Assembly: GCA_900549445.1 (NCBI GenBank)
Contig: UROS01000033.1
Span: 1 to 16,883 of the forward strand
DNA from: an uncultured Porphyromonadaceae bacterium
Lineage (GTDB): Bacteria; Bacteroidota; Bacteroidia; Bacteroidales; Muribaculaceae
DNA: 16,883 bases
Direction: 5' to 3'
The notes under the pieces were generated by a model. The model did not search any database and was not told the DNA's origin. It saw nothing but the letters and a program-made list of their open reading frames with translations. The position numbers and the translations under genes were made by a program. Each line of letters begins with the position of its first letter. The first letter of the stretch is position 1. Below, one piece after another: positions 7,097 to 13,401 of this stretch.

Positions 7097-10000
7097 TTAG
7101 AAACCAACTGTGACGCCGAAGGTGAAATACTGCGAGCGGGGTGTAGAGCTCCAGTCCTCCACGACGCCGGTCATGGCGTTGGGGGTGATTTCGGGATCCA
7201 CGCCGGTATATTTGGTCCAGGTGTAGATGTTGTTGAGCGTCAGGTAGAAGTTGAGCTGGTTGAGATAGATTTTCGAGAGGACGGCCTTGGGCACCGCGTA
7301 ATTGAAAGTAAGATACTTGAAGCGGAGGAAGGAGCCGTCTTCAATAAAGCGGTCGGAGGGCATCCAGTTGTAGCCGTAGCGGTAGAGGGCGCGCGGCATG
7401 TCGGTGACGTCGCCTTCCTTGCGCCAGCGCCAGTTTGTGGAAACGCTCTGGTTGTCGTTGGTATACATATTCTCGGCGCGCATCCGGGCGTAGTTGGCAA
7501 TCTTGTTGCCGGCGCGGAAATTGAAGAATGCGTTGACCGAAAGGTCTTTCCAGCGGACGGTGAATCCGAAGCCGCCGTAGATTTTCGGGTTACAGTTGCC
7601 GAGGTACACAACGTCGAGCTCGTCGATGGTACCGTCGTGGTTTACATCCTCGTAGATGGCATCGCCGCCGCGGAACTTATAATTGATACCGCCGTAGTCG
7701 TAGTACATTGGGAGTGGTGCTCCGTTGGCGTCTTTGACAACGTTGCCGGCAGCGTCGTGAACCACGGGCGAAGTGCCTTCGCGACCCTCAACGTAGTCGC
7801 TCCACTGGTATACACCCTTGTAGCGCAGACCGTAGATCGAGCCGTAAGCGTTGTTGAGCTGGATGCGGTTCACGTAGCGGCTCTCGTTGGGAGTCTTTAC
7901 GAACTCGCCCTGATACGACTCGAGGATTTCGGGACGCATCTCGGTAATCTTGCTGTTGTAGTTGGCGAGGTTGAAGTTGACGTCGAATGTAACGTTTCCG
8001 ACCTTGAGGAGGTTCTGGGTGTAGAAGTTGAGTTCCCAGCCGTTTTTCTCAAGGGCGCCGCCGTTGATGTAGCTGATGGAGCCGAAACCGGTCGATGAGG
8101 GAATGGTCTGATCCTTGAAGAGGAGGTCGTTGTCCTTTTCGTGGAATACGTTGAAGTCGAAATTATACTTGTAATCGAAAAGATTTACGTCGAAACCGAG
8201 GTTATAGGAGGTAGCGGTCTCCCATTTGAGGTTGCTGAGGCGGATCGATGCCGGCTTGAGGGTAGGAATGTCGATGTAGCTGTTGTGGCCGCCCTCGGTG
8301 CCGTAGCTCGAGTTGTAGCGGGCATAGTGGAGGTATTCGTAGTCGGGCACACGGCCTGTCTTGCCGTAGCCGACGCGGATACCGAACATGTTGAACCATT
8401 CCCAGTCCTTGAACCATTTCTCGTCGGAAAGAATCCACTTGGCGGAGACTGCGGGGAAGGTACCCCAGCGGTTGGAGGCGCCGAAGCGGGTGCTTCCGTC
8501 GCGGCGGACGGTGAGGTCGAGGATGTAGCGTTCCTTGAAGGCGTAGTGCAGACGGCCCATGTAGGCCATGGAGTGCCATTCGCCCTTGGCGCTGCTTATC
8601 TGGCGTTCTACGCCGGGCTGGGTGGCGTTCTCGATACCGTTGGGGAGGTTGGAGCGGGTGAATTCCTGTACCTGGGAGTTACCGGTAGTGAGTTCCCATG
8701 CGCCGAGGAGCATGAAGGAGTGGTTTCGGCCGAGATCGGGCACGAAGAGAAGTTCGTGCTTGGTCTGGGTGTTGTGCGATTCGGCGTCGCGGCGGTAAGA
8801 GCGGTTTACCGATTCGTTGTCCCATGTATAGGTGGTTATCTCGCGGGGAAGGAATTTGTCTTCCTTCTTGTTCTCGATGTCGAACTGTATGTAGCCCTGA
8901 TAGCGCAGGCGGTGCTTGCGGGGATCAAGGATGTCGTACTGCAGGCGGAGAGTCGGGATTATACGCATGCCGGTCTCGTCGTATTTGGCCTCTTTGGCAA
9001 GGGCGACAGGGTTGACGAGGTTTTTCTGCGAATCGTCGAGCGACGAGCTGCGGGGAATAATGAAGTAATCGCTTGTGGGATTACCGGCGTCGTCGTGGCG
9101 GTAAACTGCCACGTTAGGCATCTTGCGGTAAGCGATGTCGAGGATGTTGCCGTCGTTGTCGTAGGTCTTCTTGTTCTTGGAGTGGGTAAGGGAGAACTCG
9201 GTGGAGAACTTCAGACGGTCGCTCACCTGATAGTCGAGGTTCATGAGCGAGGAGATACGGTCGTAGTGCTGCTCGATTATGGTACCGCTCTGGTTGAGGT
9301 AGCCTACCGACACGCGGTAACGGGCTTTTTCGCCGCCACCGGTTATGTTGACTGTGTTGTCGTGGGTATAGCCGTACTGTGTCACTTCTTTCACCCAGTC
9401 GGTGTTGGCATTGTAGTTGTAATACTCCGCGAAGGTTGGATCATAGTTGTATTCGGGCACGTTGCAGGCGTCTTCGTTCTGGTAGGGGTTGAAGTAAGCC
9501 TGCTTCATGAGCATGGTATAGTCGTCGCCGCTGAGCATGCGGCGTCCGCGGGGCTGCTTGTGGGTGGAGAACTTGTAGAGGTACTGCACGCGGGGAGGAC
9601 CCTGCACGCCGCGCTTTGTCTTGATCATGATCACACCGTTGGCACCGCGGGCACCGTAGATGGCGGCCGACGCACCGTCCTTCAGCACGGTGATTTCCTC
9701 GATATCCTCGGGATTGATGCTCAGAAGGTTGGCGAACTGCTCGGAAGTGGCGTTGGCGTAGTCGAACGATTCGTCGACATGGCTTTCGTAGGGAATGTCG
9801 TTTAGCACGATAAGAGGCTCGGCGTTGGCATTAATGGAGCCCGAGCCGCGGATTCGCATCGAGGAGCCGGAACCGAGGTCGCCGGATGCGCTCACGATGT
9901 CGAGACCTGCCATACGGCCCTGGAGTGCATCGTCGACGGAGGAAACCGAAAGTCCTTCAAACACTTTGGTGTTGAGGGTCTGAGTTGCGCCGGAGATTTC

Positions 10001-10372
10001 GCGCTGTGGAATGGGCATGGAGTTGTCGCTCGACATTTTCTGAGCGGTCACCACCACCTCGTTCATCACGTTGGCGTCTTTCATGTGGATTTCCATTTTG
10101 GGCTCGATGTCGAGGGTCTGCGGGTCGTAGCCGATGTAAGTCACGCGCAGTTTGTTCTTGGGATTCTTCACCTGAAGGGTGAACTCGCCGTTGATGTCGG
10201 TGGCGGCGTTGCTGTACACACGGTTGTTCTTGTCGATTTCATGGATGAGCGCACCGATGATCGGGTCGTTGAATTCGTCAAGGACCGTGCCTCGCACCAC
10301 TGTCTGAGCCGCCGCCAGCGATGGCAGGAGGATAAGCAGCATCAGCAGTGTGATATATTTAATTTTTTCCAT
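7097..10372 (-). CDS. susC: SusC/RagA-family TonB-dependent outer-membrane transporter
   Basis: The 1091-residue protein starts with a Sec signal peptide (cleavage near AAA-Q at 20-23), followed by a carboxypeptidase-D regulatory-like domain (about 24-106, with GTVLDEFNDPIIGA), a NEVVVTAQK segment, and the plug domain (about 115-255). The plug holds the SusC signature LKDGASAAIYGARGANGVI (about 230-248). The rest is a beta-barrel ending in YFTFGVTVGF, whose terminal Phe suits outer-membrane insertion. Near residue 909 a DVNHDGTIDELD loop looks like the calcium-binding loop common in SusC barrels. No STN secretin-like domain is present, so trans-envelope signalling to an anti-sigma factor is not indicated. 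It imports oligosaccharides held by the SusD lid with energy from TonB-ExbBD. It starts only 11 bases after the preceding 4x FAS1 gene, so that gene and susC are very likely co-transcribed. Confidence 0.97.
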   Translation of the reverse strand: MEKIKYITLLMLLILLPSLAAAQTVVRGTVLDEFNDPIIGALIHEIDKNNRVYSNAATDINGEFTLQVKNPKNKLRVTYIGYDPQTLDIEPKMEIHMKDANVMNEVVVTAQKMSSDNSMPIPQREISGATQTLNTKVFEGLSVSSVDDALQGRMAGLDIVSASGDLGSGSSMRIRGSGSINANAEPLIVLNDIPYESHVDESFDYANATSEQFANLLSINPEDIEEITVLKDGASAAIYGARGANGVIMIKTKRGVQGPPRVQYLYKFSTHKQPRGRRMLSGDDYTMLMKQAYFNPYQNEDACNVPEYNYDPTFAEYYNYNANTDWVKEVTQYGYTHDNTVNITGGGEKARYRVSVGYLNQSGTIIEQHYDRISSLMNLDYQVSDRLKFSTEFSLTHSKNKKTYDNDGNILDIAYRKMPNVAVYRHDDAGNPTSDYFIIPRSSSLDDSQKNLVNPVALAKEAKYDETGMRIIPTLRLQYDILDPRKHRLRYQGYIQFDIENKKEDKFLPREITTYTWDNESVNRSYRRDAESHNTQTKHELLFVPDLGRNHSFMLLGAWELTTGNSQVQEFTRSNLPNGIENATQPGVERQISSAKGEWHSMAYMGRLHYAFKERYILDLTVRRDGSTRFGASNRWGTFPAVSAKWILSDEKWFKDWEWFNMFGIRVGYGKTGRVPDYEYLHYARYNSSYGTEGGHNSYIDIPTLKPASIRLSNLKWETATSYNLGFDVNLFDYKYNFDFNVFHEKDNDLLFKDQTIPSSTGFGSISYINGGALEKNGWELNFYTQNLLKVGNVTFDVNFNLANYNSKITEMRPEILESYQGEFVKTPNESRYVNRIQLNNAYGSIYGLRYKGVYQWSDYVEGREGTSPVVHDAAGNVVKDANGAPLPMYYDYGGINYKFRGGDAIYEDVNHDGTIDELDVVYLGNCNPKIYGGFGFTVRWKDLSVNAFFNFRAGNKIANYARMRAENMYTNDNQSVSTNWRWRKEGDVTDMPRALYRYGYNWMPSDRFIEDGSFLRFKYLTFNYAVPKAVLSKIYLNQLNFYLTLNNIYTWTKYTGVDPEITPNAMTGVVEDWSSTPRSQYFTFGVTVGF

Positions 10373-10383
10373 TGCTTTACTGG

Positions 10384-13002
10384 TTAGTCTTTATAATTCA
10401 AAACTCGGTCAATCTGATGAATGACGGCTCTCGACGACGAGGTGATGAGCTTGGCCTGTGCGGCGTCCTTGTTGTTGACCACGAGGTCGCGCGCCATAAT
10501 GTTGAAGAGACCGCCCGAGGTGACGACGCTGGCGGTGTTGCCCTGTTCGTCGGTAACGGTGAGGCGGCTGCCGTCGCTCTTTACGGTAACCTTATGGAAC
10601 TTGTCGTACTTGTTGCGGGCACCTGTCTCGTAGTTGAGCGGGCCGAAAGCCTCGCCCGACACGTAGGCGGAGTTATCCATAAAGTGGTAGCGCAGGAACT
10701 TGAGCAGGTACAGAGCCTTGGTCTTTTTGGTGACTGGATTCTCGTCGAGCGCTATCTCCTCCCAGGTGTATAGCTGGGGATCGTCGGCAAACGCCTGGCG
10801 GATAGCATCGTTGGTGGGTACGAAGAGCGTGTAGCGGAAGTTGTTGAATGAGTTTACGATCTGACCTACGCCGGTAGAGTTGTCGGTGAGTTTGGTTGAG
10901 AAGATGTCCTGGAATTCCTTGTCGTTCTCAAACATGGTGCTTACGCGGTCATCGCCGCGGCAGAGGTCGAAGAATTCGCTGAATTCGGGGTGTGCGTTGA
11001 GAGCGTCGTAAACGTTGATGGAGGGGTCGTGGAGCAGGCGGTCGATGAAGAAGGTGCGGCCGTTTTCCGACTCATAGATGGCGTTGCCGCCGGTCTCGTT
11101 TTCCTCAACGCGGGCGTTGGGGAGGGAGAGCTCGCGCTCGCCGCCGCCATAGAACGTCACGTTGTCGCCCTTGCCGTCCACACCTATGGTGGCGCCACCT
11201 TTGGTAAGGAAGAATCGGGCGGTACCTTCGTTGACATAGCCTGAGAGCTGATTGTTGACATTGTCGCCGACCACAATGAGCATGTCGAGTATATCGCGCA
11301 TGCGGTTGCGGATTTCCGACACATTCTTTATTGTGCGCTTGCGCGGGCCGATGATATTGCCGTCGGCGTCGGAAGGATATGCATCGGCAATCACCCTGTT
11401 GTCGGCACTGGAGTAGTAGAAATCCCAGATTTCGCGGGCGCTGCCGCCAATGGCCCAGCTGATGGGATCGCGGTAGCTGTGGAATGCTTCATCGGTAGGC
11501 ACAAGGAGGTTATACATATTCTCCATTGACCTGAGATACATATAGAATCGCATGGCCTCCGAGTCGCCGAGGTTAGTCCAGTCGTCGGTGATGGCCCATT
11601 TCATCACGGTAGTGTTGTCCGAGGTGAGAGTAGCGGAATAAACACCTTTATAGTCGATAGGAGGGAGCACCTTATTAATAACGTATACAACACCGTTGTT
11701 CGACGGGATGACCCGTTCGATGTTGGCCTCGGTGATGTTGAGCGCGTAGCTCGATTCATCGGTAATATTGGTCCAGAGATGGGGAAGCGAGACTCTGAAC
11801 GATTTTTTCTGATGGTTTTTCACGAAAAGCGCGAGAATGTCGGTGGGCACATTGTCCCATGTTCCGTAGGAGTCGCGCAGATACTCACCGTCGCCGCCGG
11901 TGAAATAGGCTTCCATGGCAGCATCGGAAGGCACGAACATCACACCCATGTCCTGCTCGGCCGAGGAGCTCGAGTAGTTGGGATCGTTGGGGTCGTAATA
12001 CAGAAGGCCGTAACGCGAGAGATTTTCGCCATTGGGGCCAGTGGTGAGATTCTGGTCGTTGAAGAAACGACGAACGAAAACGGAATCGTTGGCACCCAGA
12101 CCGGGAATTACCGGACGAAGATCGGTTGAGCCGTTGTAATATTCCTTGATGGCGCGATCCTGCGCGGCGTCGTAGTAGGGAGCGCAGAACTTGTCGAGAA
12201 TCCGGGCGAAGGTCTTGGTGTCGGACTGGCTTTCTATGACCTGTGCCATTGTCTTTTCGGGGAGCATCACCTCTTCCATCACGTGGATGTAGCCGTTCTT
12301 GCAGATAATGTCGCGCTCGGCCATTCTGACGTTGTCGACATAAATATCAGAGTTGCCGGGGGCGGTTCCGAAAATTGTTGAGAAATCGGATGCGCTCATG
12401 TCGGCAGTAGCCATATACTCCGGCGTGAAATGTATCATCATGGCCGGATTCTGGGTAAGGAAGAGTTTCTTGTCCTTGAAGCGGCTCCAGAATGGAGTGT
12501 CGATAATGTCACTGCTGCTTACCACAGTAATCGAATCGAGATAAGAGCCGGAAGTGTAGCGCCGCAGGGCGAGGCCTTCGCCACTGCCGTCGTTGCCCGA
12601 TGTGTTTGCCACGTTGGGAAGCATGTCGGTGAGATAGGCCATGTTGATCATGGATCCATTCATGATCATGCGCTTCTGGGCCGGGGTCAGATCCTCGTAG
12701 CTACGGGCGCCGAAAGGATTGTTCTGGAAAAAGCGTTCATACGCTTCGTCGGTAGCCGGAAACAGAGTTTTGCTTCCTGTTTTGGAAAGCACCTCCGTAT
12801 AGCCGAGATCGTCGATCAGGCGGGTGGCGTAGGTGAAATTGTTCTGCGATTTCAGATAGCCGTAGATACTTTCTCCGAGATTGCCGGGCTGCTTGTCGTC
12901 GTAAACATAGTCGTCGGAGCAGGAACTCAGAGCCGCAGTACCGCCCGCAAGCATCAGCATGAGAATTGCCTTTGCAAGGTTTCGTGTCGGTTTCACGTGC
13001 AT
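10384..13002 (-). CDS. Large surface lipoprotein with four FAS1 (fasciclin) domains
   Basis: The 872-residue product has a lipoprotein signal peptide ending LSSC (Cys28) followed by SDDYVYDD. Four FAS1-like units can be recognised by their paired motifs: unit 1 with TLFPATDEAYERFF (near 78) and CKNGYIHVMEEV (near 234); unit 2 with MGVMFVPSDAAMEAYF (near 352) and NNGVVYVINKVLPP (near 435); unit 3 with YNLLVPTDEAFHSY (near 496) and GRTFFIDRLLHDP (near 648); unit 4 with YTLFVPTNDAIRQAF (near 722) and RAVIHQIDRVL near the C-terminus. Units are about 200 residues, longer than the usual 140 or so, implying insertions. It is the first gene of the operon, before susC, which is uncommon: most susC/D operons begin with susC. 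Unlike the three FAS1 proteins downstream, it has no extra C-terminal module. FAS1 domains mediate adhesion in other proteins; here the ligand may be a glycan, a host protein or partner lipoproteins. Confidence 0.88.
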   Translation of the reverse strand: MHVKPTRNLAKAILMLMLAGGTAALSSCSDDYVYDDKQPGNLGESIYGYLKSQNNFTYATRLIDDLGYTEVLSKTGSKTLFPATDEAYERFFQNNPFGARSYEDLTPAQKRMIMNGSMINMAYLTDMLPNVANTSGNDGSGEGLALRRYTSGSYLDSITVVSSSDIIDTPFWSRFKDKKLFLTQNPAMMIHFTPEYMATADMSASDFSTIFGTAPGNSDIYVDNVRMAERDIICKNGYIHVMEEVMLPEKTMAQVIESQSDTKTFARILDKFCAPYYDAAQDRAIKEYYNGSTDLRPVIPGLGANDSVFVRRFFNDQNLTTGPNGENLSRYGLLYYDPNDPNYSSSSAEQDMGVMFVPSDAAMEAYFTGGDGEYLRDSYGTWDNVPTDILALFVKNHQKKSFRVSLPHLWTNITDESSYALNITEANIERVIPSNNGVVYVINKVLPPIDYKGVYSATLTSDNTTVMKWAITDDWTNLGDSEAMRFYMYLRSMENMYNLLVPTDEAFHSYRDPISWAIGGSAREIWDFYYSSADNRVIADAYPSDADGNIIGPRKRTIKNVSEIRNRMRDILDMLIVVGDNVNNQLSGYVNEGTARFFLTKGGATIGVDGKGDNVTFYGGGERELSLPNARVEENETGGNAIYESENGRTFFIDRLLHDPSINVYDALNAHPEFSEFFDLCRGDDRVSTMFENDKEFQDIFSTKLTDNSTGVGQIVNSFNNFRYTLFVPTNDAIRQAFADDPQLYTWEEIALDENPVTKKTKALYLLKFLRYHFMDNSAYVSGEAFGPLNYETGARNKYDKFHKVTVKSDGSRLTVTDEQGNTASVVTSGGLFNIMARDLVVNNKDAAQAKLITSSSRAVIHQIDRVLNYKD

Positions 13003-13090
13003 TTTGATTGGTATTTTTGAATTTATTAGTGTTTCAATGGTATATGGTGCGGCCGACTCTACATCCTAAGCCGCGCTACATTTTGCGGCA

Positions 13091-13118
13091 CAAAAATAAC
13101 TACATTAAAAAATGCAAA
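13091..13118 (-). promoter_or_regulatory. Candidate Bacteroidales-type promoter for the FAS1-susCD operon
   Basis: On the minus strand, TATTTTTG (13098-13091) matches the Bacteroides -7 consensus TAnnTTTG. A TTTG (13118-13115) lies 16 bases upstream, somewhat closer than the about 19 bases usual for the -33 element. Transcription would begin near 13085, leaving a leader of about 80 nt before the ATG at 13002. This is consensus matching only. Confidence 0.5.
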
Positions 13119-13190
13119 TTAGCATATTTTTAGATTTTTCAGACAACTTTGATTCCCGCTTACCCTGCCGGTATACACTTGCCGCGATTT

Positions 13191-13224
13191 GTCAAATTTC
13201 TGACGCATTTGTTGCAAATTTGAC
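13191..13224. repeat. Inverted repeat, candidate operator
   Basis: GTCAAATTT (13191-13199) and AAATTTGAC (13216-13224) are perfect 9-bp inverted arms separated by 16 bp. The centre-to-centre distance of 25 bp is a little over two helical turns, suitable for a dimeric regulator. It lies between the two candidate promoters. The alternative is chance symmetry in AT-rich DNA. Confidence 0.45.
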
Positions 13225-13292
13225 CGGCATTCCTCATTTGCAGCCGTTTTGAAGAATTATTTACATTATCTTCTTTTTTCTGCAAATTTGAC
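13213..13292. repeat. 12-bp direct repeat TGCAAATTTGAC, two copies
   Basis: TGCAAATTTGAC occurs at 13213-13224 and 13281-13292, with starts 68 bp apart. Partial copies or complements of the same core are at 13113-13120 (TGCAAATT), 13191-13199 (GTCAAATTT), 13236-13241 (TTTGCA), 13304-13310 (AATTTGC) and 13339-13348 (TTTTGCAAAA). A regulator recognising this core is inferred. Confidence 0.5.
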
Positions 13293-13335
13293 ATATAATG
13301 GAGAATTTGCTAAAAAGATTCTTTTGGCTATGAGG

Positions 13336-13343
13336 TAATTTTG
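13336..13343 (+). promoter_or_regulatory. Candidate -7 element for the GH95-GH2 operon
   Basis: TAATTTTG at 13336-13343 matches TAnnTTTG and would place the transcription start near 13350, about 50 nt before the GH95 ATG. No TTTG stands at the normal -33 distance: the nearest upstream copies are at 13323-13326 (too close) and 13306-13309 (26 bases away). The element overlaps the palindrome TTTTGCAAAA (13339-13348), so a bound protein there could block or activate it. Confidence 0.45.
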
Positions 13344-13401
13344 CAAAAAACCTGAAAAAGGGTTAATACCGTGAAAATTCAGATCAACTCAAATTATAAC
13401 C

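Larger units (their letters stand above)
13003..13401. other. AT-rich divergent intergenic regulatory region
   Basis: This 399-bp gap separates the minus-strand FAS1/SusCD operon from the plus-strand glycosidase pair. It is much richer in A/T than the flanking genes and holds no credible reading frame. It contains a promoter-like element toward each side and several copies of a TGCAAA/TTTGCA motif, two of them within a 12-bp perfect direct repeat. It most likely carries both promoters and their shared operators. Confidence 0.8.

Noticed and set aside
8141..9805. 554-residue open frame on the plus strand opposite susC
   Set aside because: Antisense shadow of the SusC barrel; Val/Gly/Glu-rich with no domain or signal, and susC itself is unmistakable.
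13012..13019. Plus-strand TATTTTTG matching the -7 consensus
   Set aside because: It would give a leader of about 380 nt for the GH95 gene and lies inside the predicted leader of the opposite operon; TAATTTTG at 13336 is better placed.
13049..13089. Mutually exclusive 5-bp stems (GCGGC 13049, GCCGC 13070, GCGGC 13085) in the leader of the minus operon
   Set aside because: Stems are too short to be convincing and one arm lies at or beyond the predicted transcription start; no riboswitch family was recognised.
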